From Prostheceraeus crozeri (Eukaryota > Platyhelminthes > Polycladida > Euryleptidae): 64,000 nt of DNA. Below, in pieces: positions 1 through 10,559 of this stretch. Each line of letters starts with the position of its first letter. Within the stretch, counting starts at the first letter, position 1. The notes under the pieces are model-generated. The model searched no databases and was not told the DNA's origin. It was given only the letters and a program-made list of their open reading frames with translations. The translations under genes were made by a program, and so were the position numbers. The DNA lies in contig CAJQUW010001819.1 of the NCBI GenBank assembly GCA_907163375.1, positions 248,001 to 312,000 on the forward strand, in the 5' to 3' direction.

Positions 1-186
1 GAAGATAGTCAGTGTCAGTAAACAAAAAGATGCAGTTATGTGCGTTGAAATCCTTGCGAGAATATTTGGTGTCCCAATAGCTTAGCTTTTTGTTTTGATT
101 GAAAAGAGTTCGGGAAACCCAGATCTAAAAACAGCGCTTAAGAAAGCCAGGTGTCTAAAAATAGCGTCTGGGAAGACCAGATTCCT

Positions 187-322
187 GAAAAATTTACTGT
201 TTTATTTAAACTTTTTGACCTTATTTGACTACATTTGACCTCATTTTTACTCTATTGACTGACTTCATTTGTTTATTTTGATCGTATTTTTACTTCATTG
301 ACTTTTTGACTTTATTGACCGC
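187..322. repeat. Degenerate T-rich short tandem repeats
   Basis: The interval repeats variants of TTTGAC spaced by TTATTT, TTCATTG and TTTTTAC about ten times. It is a decayed low-complexity array. Just upstream, 113-185 shows two or three loose copies of a roughly 36-bp unit containing CTAAAAA(C/T)AGCG. Confidence 0.6.
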
Positions 323-364
323 CCGATCGCTTATACAGCTGACACAGTTTGACACTTTAAGGAA

Positions 365-521
365 GGAAATTGAAGTAATGATGTTGCTATTTTTTTATAA
401 GCCAATATATTTCTACGACAATAGCGTCGTTATCATCAGGGCACATAGTGTAAAAAAATAAATTATATAATTTTTTTTATTTTGGCTCATAAAAAATAAC
501 AACACCATTACTTCAATTTCC
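365..521. mobile_element. Small hairpin MITE (157 bp)
   Basis: The left arm, starting GGAAATTGAAGTAATGATGT and reaching TTATAAGCC, is the near-exact inverse of the right arm 484-521, which ends CATTACTTCAATTTCC. The arms are about 40 bp around an AT-rich 80-bp centre. Flanking AAG/CCAAC does not show an obvious target duplication, so the superfamily is open. Confidence 0.6.
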
Positions 522-1490
522 CAACTTAAAATATAAATTCTAATGAGGGCCCTTTTGCCAATATAGTTTGACTTTCATCACAACGATATTGTATTTTGTC
601 CACGACTTGCGGCATGAAAAAACTTTAAGCTGCAATTTTGTAACGGACGTAACTTTTACGCAGGTGCCATCTCCACCTGCCAGCTTCCTGTCAATATGTA
701 GACTTCCACCTGGTTTGTAATTTTTAAATTGGTTCCAAAATATAATAGAAAATACATTTTAGAATACTTAATTTACATTTGTGTATACAATGTAGATTTG
801 ACACAAATGTTTAACCTGTGCTTTTTAACTAAAAACTTTTTATTTTCGCAATCGTTCCTTCAGACGATGATTAAGCTATTTTTTCATCCTCGTGTCATCT
901 CAAACTAATTATTTTAGCAAAATATAGGTTGAATCCCTGACAGAAAAATCAAACCCGTATGTTGAATTCTGATTTTTTCCTCTCAGGACAACTCTTACAT
1001 GGCATTACCCAGCTGCATGCCGAGGACACGTAATTCTTTCTTTATATTTCTGTGCCACCTAGCTGCTTCTTTGTTTCAATATTTTCCTCGCTTGTGCGGA
1101 GTGGACTTTGATTCTATACCTGCCACAGGCCTACATCTCTTCTTTATCCTTTCTATCTTTTATCTGTCTCTATCCTTTTACCTTCCGATATATTTTATCT
1201 ATCTTTATATTTTATTTGATCCTACCAGCCGCACATCTTTTGCATGGCAATTTGATCCATCGTTTATTTGATTTCATTGTTGTTATTGTCATCCCATTGG
1301 CAGCTCTTTTCGATCATCTTAGTCTACATTTAATCCATCTTCTTCCCATTTCAGGCAGTTGAACCGCATTTGTGGCAACGAGTTATGCTAGTTATGACAG
1401 TCGCCTGTGGCATGTACACTGTCATTTGAGTTTCATTGATAGGCTTGATTTGAGTCTGAAAAAGTCACTTGTGATGTCACAAAATGATAT

Positions 1491-1523
1491 GTCATTCCGC
1501 GACATAACTTGTCGTGGAATGAC
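1491..1523. repeat. Perfect-looking hairpin, 14-bp stem
   Basis: GTCATTCCGCGACA pairs with TGTCGTGGAATGAC across a 5-nt loop (TAACT), with a single G-T pair. The rest of 530-2060 is AT-rich and pyrimidine-rich with no supported gene. Confidence 0.6.
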
Positions 1524-2065
1524 GATTTTGATTCTCCTTTAGATGACAAATGCGTCAGCTAGATGGACTGCTGGTATATGGTCTGTGGCATTACCCACAT
1601 TTAAAGTAATTAGGTATGTAATATTGTCTTGATTATGACCGATGCAATATTAAAAGATAGTTAATTAAATACGTCGTGAAATTACGATTTTCAACAAAAA
1701 TTTTCAGCAAGCAATTTTGCTGAAATCATGAAATCAACCTGCCTAAAATCAAATTTTTTCGATTTAGCAGACAACTTATGATGGTGTTCTTGACAAATAA
1801 TTGGCATTGATTTGCTCAGATGAATGTATACGATCATCTTAAACAAATACAAAAATTTGATATTTTCTAGATTTTTATTCAAAATCTGGGTTCCTGCAAA
1901 AAATCTGAAAATCGGTGCTGCCGGATATTTAGACAGAGATCTTTTACAGATTATGGAATATGGATAAATGGTAAAATATGGATAAGTGGCAAAATCGAGC
2001 AAAATCTCGATGTTCTAATTTTTGCTATGTTTACATCAAAATAATTGCACTCGAGATAAGTTCAT

Positions 2066-2915
2066 AGTAATAATAATAATAATAATAAAAATGATAAGCG
2101 TTTTATTCGTAACAAAACAATACATGAAAATCTCCAATAGAAATCGAGGAGATTTATGAGAATATGACATGCGAAAGTACAGAAGTAAAGAATATACAAA
2201 GGAAAGTCAAACTCTGTTGTTGTAAAGTACAGCACATGAAAACGAGAAGCTGATGTTTCGTCGACGCATAGTTCTTATGGCATGTGGGATCAATCTAGAG
2301 CTGCGATTTGATTCAGGAGGGAGTAGATAATGGAGAATATGAGTTGGATCACGAGTGCTTGACGAAACAATCTCAGAGCAAGATCTTCTCGACGTTTGGT
2401 GACGTAGAACATGTCACATCGATCACAATGTCTGGTATTGAAACCGTGTATGATACGAAAAGATCTCCTGCAAATCGTAACAAGTTTCTTGTTCATAACA
2501 CTACCAGGATAAATAAACACACTAGAAGCATAGTCCATCAAGGAGCGAATAACACAGTACAAGTAACAACTACAAGTTGATCATGATCAAGAATAGGTTT
2601 TAGAATATGCAGAACATACAGACGCTTAGATACAGATGTAGCGAGATACTTAAAATGATTGGACCAATCGAGCTTGTCATTAAAGATAAGCCCCAGTATT
2701 TTCAGAAAACGAACACTTTCAAAATCAGTAACATCACCTAAAATGACACTTGAAAAATTGATAGTCAAAACCTTTGTCTTACTCTGATTAATCATCATAC
2801 GATGATCATTACACCAATTACAAAAATGGTTCACTTCTGATGAAAATAAGGACAAGTCATTGGGTTGATCTTTGAAAACAGGAACAATAAGAGTGGTATC
2901 ATCTGCATACCGTTA
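2066..2915 (-). mobile_element. LINE 3' fragment with reverse-transcriptase C-terminus
   Basis: On the minus strand the fragment begins at the RT catalytic box YADDTTL (2909-2898). It continues through NWCNDHRMMINQSKTKVLTI, a segment typical of CR1/Jockey-group LINEs, and FLKILGLIFNDKLDWSNHF, to a C-terminal region ending NQIAALD at 2290. One frameshift near 2550 splits it into two frames. The 3' end carries an (ATT)n tail (plus-strand 2067-2090). It is a 5'-truncated, dead copy. Confidence 0.8.
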
Positions 2916-3247
2916 ACATAGTCATCTACAGGCTGATAGGTAGACATATAAAGCGAAAATAAATAAAGTCCTAACAATGAGATAAAAGTAGTTCGAAAAC
3001 ATGGTCGATATGTGCCTCACCCTACCCTCAATAGACGAGCGTAGGACTATTTTCCAAATGTCAGTAGGTTTGTTGCACTATTTGCATTCATGAATATATA
3101 TCCTTTGCCATAACGGTAGTGTGTATGACAGATCTTTCTTAATCAAAGACAAGGGGTAGGCCTAATGCATAGGGGAGGCTGGACTAATATGGGCACCCTA
3201 AAGGATTTTCAGACTTATTTGTTACAAAAGTAATTATTTTCGTTCCG

Positions 3248-3317
3248 AGACAACTCCCAGGGCAAGAAGAGTGTATCAGACAACTCACAGGGCAAGAAGA
3301 GTGTATAAGACAACTTT
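3248..3317 (+). repeat. 30-bp tandem repeat, 2.3 copies
   Basis: AGACAACTCCCAGGGCAAGA with AGAGTGTATC is followed by a second 30-bp unit differing at one or two bases, and then the first ten bases of a third at 3308. The surrounding 2960-4069 holds no supported gene. Confidence 0.8.
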
Positions 3318-4070
3318 CCAAAAAAGATGGCGGTTCTAGGATTAGTTATGCATTTTCATTTTGTTAGTTCATGCATTTAGTCCCATACCACGGGATGGCC
3401 CCATAGACTTGGGGCTACATGGGTTTTGCATGTTTTGAATTATTAAATGATGTTTATTAACGGTCTTGTCGTCTCCTATACATGATTAGTTCATCAAGAT
3501 AAGAAATTAAAATGAACCATGACCTTATCGGCTGCGCATTGATAGCTAAACAAGGTATCTTGTACATAACCGGAAAAATATGAATCATCAATTCATTCGA
3601 TTTTAGTACACTTATCACAAAATAACAAACGTTGCATGAAGCGCCTTTTCATTCATGTCACATCAGTCATGTGCCCAATTCTATACGGTATTTACCTAGT
3701 GCAAAGGTCAATCATCGTGATTTATTGTCAATGCTACCGATATCATGCATGTACAAGATTACAAACAACACATGGTGGACTCATTTGAAGCTGAATAATA
3801 ATCGGTTGCTAGCAGTTAGGAAAATATACTTAATTAATAGCCAGCTGACATGTTCGAGGATTGTAAGGGCAAAATAAACTTTTAATCTCAGAGGGAAGGT
3901 GTTCATTCAAAAGAATAATTTCTGTCATTTAGTTTGCTATCTAACTTTCTAAAGTAAACTTAATATAACAATAGGCCTGTCTCTTTCCGACAAATTTCAT
4001 GCTTTGGCGCTTTGTTTGAATCTATTCTCTTTCCATCAAATTCTTAGTTAACTTTTTGCATTGATTCATA

Positions 4071-5410
4071 AGGTGGGTGAGGTGAATAAGGCCCAGCTGG
4101 TAATAAGGCCCACTTGCTAGATCTCGGAAACTGCTTAACGAATTTAAGCGCAACAAAAAAGAAATGAAAATATATCTAATTTCAAATAAGTGTCAGAAGC
4201 TTTATCGATTTTGGTCCAGTGGATCAGATTCCACAGCATCTCAAAAAAAAGTACATTCAAATTTCTTCTTTGATCTAATATTTGCTCTTCATTTGTTCAA
4301 GGATTTCATGACACAAAATATTGGTGCAGATGAGCTCTTAACATGGAAAATTATCTCTGGCGTATCCTCTCTATGACCTTATATAGTAGTTTGATTTTTG
4401 AGTTCGGGAAAGTATGAAAAAACACTGATTATAAAACGATGTCAATGTAGCCAATAAGGCCCATACAAAATGCTGGAAATAAGGCCCGGACCTATCACAG
4501 TATAATCAATACTCCGAAAATCCAACGAATGTCGGATCCACGTAAACGTAAGCGCAGTCTTACCTAGAAAGCACAACTACTTACAAAAGAACTTTTCACT
4601 AATAAAATGCGCTTTAAGCAAGCATCTGTTCTATCCAAGAAGCAAAACAGTAGGCCCAAGCCAGTTTAGAAAAGATGAAGCTGGCAATGAATCGTGGGAT
4701 TGCAAAATTTGTGAGGAAGATGAAAAGTTAGATAGGCCTATGAGACAGTGTATAGCATGTGATGACTAATTGGGTACACACAATTGACTAGATTGTGTTG
4801 GTTCAAGTCATGGAAGTGACGTCGATGAGTTCCTATTTGTTTGTCCTGACTGTTACAGTGTAGGCCTATAAAGTCTGTGTTTATGACTGATTAGAGATTA
4901 TACAATACCAAATAGATTACCAAATGCAAGGTTTCACCATCATTCAGTTATTTTTTCCTCGTGTTAAAAATATCTTTTGTTTTTCAATAACAGTCGATGT
5001 ATTTGAATGAACAGTTTTGGTTTATCTTTTTTACATAGGGGCTTAACTTAAGACCTAACTCTGAATCACAAGAACGTATTAGATCTAACCTCATTATACC
5101 AATTTGCGTACCGGAAGGTGAATACAATCCATAGCCACATGTTAGAAATGACTTATAAGCTACGTAAATTGAATACATTAAATAAAAATAAAAGTTATTA
5201 CCTACACGTGTCGGTAATAAGGCCCACTCGGTGATTTTTCATCTTTTTGCTCGTACACCAGAAGTTTCGCAATAATCGACATGAACTTCTCACACATATC
5301 AACTACACCAGAAATAGTTAAATTGAACATGAATTCGTAGTATTTGATCAAAAATTGAAGACTGTAGAGCTCTAAGTCTGTTAGGTGGGCCTTATTCACC
5401 TCACCCACCT
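4071..5410 (+). mobile_element. TA-flanked DNA transposon with PHD-finger remnant
   Basis: The ends AGGTGGGTGAGGTGAATAAG (4071) and CTTATTCACCTCACCCACCT (to 5410) are exact inverse copies, each flanked by TA, as expected for the Tc1/mariner/pogo group. The box AATAAGGCCC(A) occurs at 4085, 4102, 4453, 4478 and 5216, and inverted at 5396-5386; such subterminal repeats often bind transposase. Between the ends only the C-terminal PHD finger can be read. No catalytic domain remains, so this is a non-autonomous derivative. Assignment to pogo is inference. Confidence 0.8.
4690..4870 (+). pseudogene. PHD-finger coding remnant in the transposon
   Basis: One frame reads ESWDCKICEEDE, then MRQCIACDD, then LDCVGSSHG, then FLFVCPDC. 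The Cys and His spacing fits a PHD zinc finger (CxxC, CxxC, HxxC-like, CxxC). Two in-frame stops lie where Trp codons are expected next to the CDD and THN segments. PHD fingers occur at the C-terminus of some pogo/jerky-like transposases of invertebrates, which is the most likely origin. Confidence 0.65.
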
Positions 5411-5864
5411 TAGTTCCATTTATGTCTGTCTATGAATCTCTCATAGATTCTAGGTATTTGTCTGGAAAATAAGCATTCCAGAAATAATAGTGATGATAAA
5501 AATGCACTGCCCATTTTACCGCAGTGATCGGCTTACTTTAGGAGTGAGGCTACGGGCATTGTTATTAAACTCGCATTTTTCAGAAATTATCAATCGTGGG
5601 CCTAAATGGAAGCTATAGATCGTTAATCTGCATGTAATTACGATGACGGAACAGTTTTCGTTTTCCTCAAGCAATCACTCCACACAGAACGAGAGCCTTA
5701 GCCAAATAAGCGTCTGATTTCATTGTCGTTGCTCGTTACTTCAGCGATCAAATTTATGCATTTTTGCGATATCTTATAGTGAGCACGTACGTGTGGGCGC
5801 ATGCTTTCCTCGAATGAGCTGCGCTGCCACATGCGGACAAACAAAATGAGCATGACTATATAGG

Positions 5865-5978
5865 TCTTCGGCCTTTAGCTCAGGACCCATTGCTCGTATG
5901 AACTTCAAATTCGACAGGAAATTTCCTGTCGAATTTGAAGTTCATACGAGCAATGAGTCCTGAGCTAGAGGCCGAAGA
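5865..5978. repeat. 114-bp zero-loop palindrome
   Basis: The arms of 57 bp meet at GACAGGAAA|TTTCCTGTC without a spacer and differ at two positions only (near 5875 and 5887). The outer ends are TCTTCGGCC and GGCCGAAGA. No target duplication is evident. It could be a foldback element or the product of a replication template switch. Confidence 0.85.
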
Positions 5979-7442
5979 ACTCAAATTACCCATATTAATC
6001 CGCTGCCCATAGCCTACCGCATCCCTTACAAAGATATTTTTCATACAATGCTTAACATTCCGGACATCCATATTGTTTTCTGGAGCAAATTGTTTATTCG
6101 CTTCTGAGACTGAAAAAAGCTTCACCTCAGCCATAGTTTCACCATTCAGCGCTATATTCATAATATAATAAGCTTCAGCGCTATATTCACCATTCAGCGC
6201 TATTTCATAATTAGCATTTTTGCTAGCAGTTAGGTACACAAGAATGAAAAGTAGAAAACAAGATTTCTTTTTGAATGGCGTCAATCTAAAAAATATTTTT
6301 CAATAGGGAGAAGAAGAAAAGGCCTACAGTCTGTTTCCTTTATGAAACTTACATATTCTTGGAGCTGATAACACAAGCATTCTTTTAAACCCAAACTCGA
6401 AAGCGCCAACGTTAATTAACACAGCAAAAGTTATTAAGTTGTGTAGGCTACCTAGTTAACCGTTAAAAAACATTGCCAGCGCGAATTGTAGAGTTATTAT
6501 GTAGAAGTGTAATGAAATTGCACAGATTGTTGTCCGAAATCGAAAATAATTATAAGCTTTTGAAAGCTCAACACGAACCCGATTCAATGATGAACCTTAA
6601 TTTTGTTTTATGAATTTTAGTTTTTAGTCATCGGTGAATGAATTGACCAAAAGATTCATACTTTAGTGTCTGCTGACCACACACAACCCAAATGCTCTGC
6701 CTTCAAACATAACTTTTCACATTACAAAGTATATTGAAATTGATCAGCATCATTGAAAAATCATATCGGATGCTTGTTTAGCATTTTTTCGGTATAAGTT
6801 ACCAACTAGTACTGTACATTTTTGCACATTCAACGAATCTAAAAATCTTATCATCATACGGTCAGTCAATTTTCATTGCAAACTTCTGTCGTCTTCATGT
6901 TAAAGTCCTGTATTAATGAAAACGCTCAATTTTCTTTCGGAAGGCCTACTGATTAAGAAAGTAAAATATGTCAAAATAATCTATATGGTTTCATATGGCA
7001 CATCGTTTATTAAAATTGATCCATGACTTCAAAACGAAGATTACATTTAAAAATGGGTCAAGTTTTTTGTGTTATTATTTATGAAACGGTCTGTAGCCTA
7101 CATAGAAAAGTCCTTGCATGTAGGCATTTGGTCAAATTATCATTGAGGCTCCAAAATTGCGCAACAACCGTTATTAAATAACTAAAACAACAAAACAGTT
7201 GCATTCATGTTCATTTTCTATATTTATATAAATAAACAACATCATAACGTTGTTCTGATCGTTGCTCTATGACAGTAAAGCAACTGCAATTGCTTGGACG
7301 ATCTTCGGCAGCAATACGAAATAAAAACATGATAACACAAGCGACAGCGAAAGGGAACGAATCATAGATGTTACGATAGTAGGAAACAGTTGTATAAATA
7401 ATATTTACAGGTCCATTCAATTGACATGGTGTCAGTAGATAA
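5979..7442. other. Non-coding stretch, no supported gene
   Basis: The stretch is AT-rich. A 134-codon minus-strand open frame (6284-5880) starts with a hydrophobic segment but ends inside the palindrome, and its middle is built from the repeated word ATAGCGCTGAA. I do not accept it as a gene. Nothing else stands out. Confidence 0.4.
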
Positions 7443-9541
7443 TTTATTGAAGGTACAAGATTTGTTTCAAAATATTAACACCACAATCGTCGTTATAAGC
7501 AAAGTAATCTACGTTAGAGAAAATAACTAAAAATTGTACTCGGCGCAAAAAATAATAGATACATTAATAAAGATACAAATGACTCAGGTTTGACTCTTCA
7601 TGGATATATTACTAAATTTGTTAATCCAATACAACATGGATTTACATGGACTGTAAAGTCATCAAATTCAGAAAACAATTACTTCCGTAGAAGTCTCTTA
7701 GACAAAAGTGAGTTTATGCCACAGACTTCACGTCATTCAAACGAACAGTGACAAAAGATGCGTTAGAGGCTAATCACCAATTGTTGATATATTCAGTGAT
7801 CAGACACAAAAATATGTCGATTTTGAAAACTTATTTGTCATTGTATCGGCTAAACATATTAGAAATGGAAATAATATAAGAATGCAACACTCTAATTGAA
7901 CAGATCACACGTCCATACAAAAGCGAAGAAAACTTCAGTTCCATGTCTATGGCAAACATAGGTACAAAAACGTAATGTCAAACGATCGTCTGGAGTAACA
8001 AACCCTTTTTATAACCAAATTCAAAAACTTTTTCGGATGTTCAAAAACACCTATTCAAGTGACTTCTAAACTGCGCTATGTGAACACAAATTTTCATACA
8101 GTCAACTCATATCAAAATTTCATACACATAACGTACGGATATGTAGTATCTAGGTAGCTCACAAATTCACAAAATGTCAGTTCTCATTTACATAAATCAT
8201 GAAAGCATCTATACTTCATTGCAGATATCACCAGCTGTTTCAAAATGAAACGTATCTTGTAATACTAGAAAATATTAATCTTATGTGCACAAAGTGGACA
8301 CTGGCAGAAGAAAATTCATCGAATTTCTGTCTCGAAGTCTTTTCAATTACACTATGAATAAATTGTGGAATCACGATCTAACTGCTGTATTGTCTTTTCA
8401 CACAACGTGAACTGTACTCCGGAAAATGTTCGGATTGGATTCCTTTGGTCCGGTTTCCTCTGAAAGTAAATAAAACAAAAAATACCATTGATACATGTAC
8501 ATGGTCAATCAATATGTGATTGGTTACCGGTTTTCATTCTTATCAAATCCGACTTTCTGACAAATTACTTCAGAAATCGAATAAATAATCACATGCTTCA
8601 CTGATTCGACGCATCTTGGAAATCAATTCAACAACACAGGATGATGTGACAGTCTGAAGAAACCATTAACGGTGCATCTTTCGTACAATGATTATAACAC
8701 AATGCAGGGATAATTTTCCCGAAAATTAATGCGAAAGAGCAAATGTGACGATAGCTGTAACTACAACACATACATTGAGAATAGATTAAACTACAAGTAG
8801 AATTACATGATTATTGAGTTTCATCAAATTATCATAGTGAACATGCTCTTAAAGTTTGAACATAAAATTAAAGTTCACTTAGATTTTTCTAGATATCATC
8901 ATTTGGAAGATCATCAGCATTTTGGCTTTTAAAAAAATAAAAGAGGACCTTGTCAAAACAAGAAAATTTCAGAAAACAAGATGATGACATTTCTAATTAA
9001 AACGTAACTCGAGTTGCACAAAATGTTCAAATATGATATAACCTACAGAGATAGAGGAGTTTGTGTTGTAATTACAATTCGTGCATTAGCATTATAATGC
9101 ATTTTGCGAAATATACAGCATCACTATTTTGCGCAAAATCAAATCTTGGCAAACGTATCATTGTCACTGTATTATTGAGAATCATCATGGAAGAATTTTC
9201 AGTCAAATAAAACCAAACGACTTTGAAGAAAAATCGAAGTAATTTATAGCTCGCGGTCATAATTGTATCAATTCTCTTTGATTCGAAATTTATCATCTTC
9301 ACCGACGTTAGTTTTAACAGCACAAGGTCTATGAAACCAAACAAACATTAATTTGCTAGAAAGCCATATATCATAATTATAAACGTAAAGTAATAATTAA
9401 TAATAACTATGTCATATGACAATTTCGTGTGAATGATTTACATTCAGATTCCTCAAATTCTTCAGATCAAACCGTCAGCTTTCTCAGTGAAGATGAAATA
9501 CAGTACTGGAAGAGATGGTATTGGCTTTCAAAGGTATATCA
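7443..9541 (-). other. Probable 3' UTR of the TLCD-like gene
   Basis: After the stop codon at 9542 the minus strand carries AT-rich sequence without a convincing reading frame, splice pair or mobile-element motif. The nearest minus-strand AATAAA that I noticed lies at 7448-7443, which would give a 3' UTR of about 2.1 kb. The extent is a guess, since no transcript evidence is available and the true polyadenylation site may be a variant hexamer closer to the stop. Confidence 0.3.
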
Positions 9542-10129
9542 TCATTCAATCTTGTTTGCATCGATATTAGCAGCAACATCAGAATTTTTGAAGCGATGTT
9601 TGATTGTGTCTGTCGCACTTCTATGGCCATTCATTAGCTGGCCATTGCCCAAGCTATCGACATGGTTATTTGATTTTTTTTTATTGTTACCATTGTCCAA
9701 TCGCTCTGACACCGACTTGTCATGTTTTCCATCATTCTTATTGTTGATCGCATTTCCTTGTTTATTTCCGTAACTTTTACGCAGGAAATCATTTTTCAGG
9801 AGGATCCAAAACAGGATTGGATTCAGTGAGTTCATAATAAACATGCTGGCACACAGCACATAGAAATAAAGTGTTGGCACCCTGCTCCTATCTTGATGAG
9901 TCGCCATTCCATACGTAATACGACCAAGTCCGTACCCTCGGCACACAGCGAAAGTTACAATGTTAAAAACTGCATTGATACGATAAGCCCAATGCGAGAA
10001 TGAGTAATTGTGCATTTGCAACAGTTTCCGAGTGTGGAGAAAGAAGCTGTTGACTTCAGCTAGCAACGCAACGACGTTGTATCCTATGCACCGACCGCTG
10101 ACGACGTTGTACAGGAACATCGAAGTTAC
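9542..10129 (-). CDS. TLCD-like gene, last coding exon
   Basis: The acceptor CATTGTAG| at 10130 opens a phase-0 exon of 195 codons plus a stop at 9544-9542. Residues 135-250 hold the rest of the TLC domain: GRCIGYNVVALLAEVNSFFLHTRKLL (E159, N161, H166 and R168 are in the conserved helix), WAYRINAVFNIVTFAVCRGYG, and a last helix around MNSLNPILFWILLKNDF. From about residue 250 the protein is a hydrophilic tail rich in Asn, Lys, Asp and Ser. Human TLCD1/2 lack a tail of this length as I recall them. No intron interrupts this exon. Confidence 0.9.
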   Translation of the reverse strand, partial: VTSMFLYNVVSGRCIGYNVVALLAEVNSFFLHTRKLLQMHNYSFSHWAYRINAVFNIVTFAVCRGYGLGRITYGMATHQDRSRVPTLYFYVLCASMFIMNSLNPILFWILLKNDFLRKSYGNKQGNAINNKNDGKHDKSVSERLDNGNNKKKSNNHVDSLGNGQLMNGHRSATDTIKHRFKNSDVAANIDANKIE

Positions 10130-10559
10130 CTACAATGAGACGAGTGTCATAAAAAGAAATCAGTTCATGGTAGACATCACATTTGCGACATATGGACGGT
10201 TGCTTTTCAATCAGGTGCCTGTTGAATAAAACTCATGAAGTTTCTATAAAGTAAAAAAACATTTAAAAACTTTTAAAATTTATTTGATTCGCATTGGAAG
10301 TATAATTCAATATTCTTTAATGTCAAATTAATGCATGCAGCAATTGATTCAATTAAGGCGACACAGTATTATTGTGTTACGTGCGAACGATTATAGGACT
10401 ATTCAGAAGCAACTTGCAGCAATACTACAATGCAGCCGAACTCCATTGAACTCTCATAATCTGTTTTGAAAACATTTGTGTGTGTTATGACTACGAGATA
10501 TGCAGGTGTCTGCCGCAGAAGCTCGATGACGTCGATTCGAAAGGCTATCGAGTGACATT

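Noticed and set aside
648-664. 17-bp word CGTAACTTTTACGCAGG shared with 9769-9785 in the last TLCD-like exon
   Set aside because: One shared 17-mer in a 64-kb window is near chance expectation, and the flanks are unrelated.
999-1362. Two overlapping hydrophobic plus-strand frames
   Set aside because: They are pyrimidine-rich low-complexity translations (Phe/Leu/Ser/Ile) without a domain.
5880-6284. 134-codon minus-strand frame with an apparent signal peptide
   Set aside because: It ends inside the 114-bp palindrome, its middle consists of repeated ATAGCGCTGAA words, and there are no splice sites or recognisable domain.
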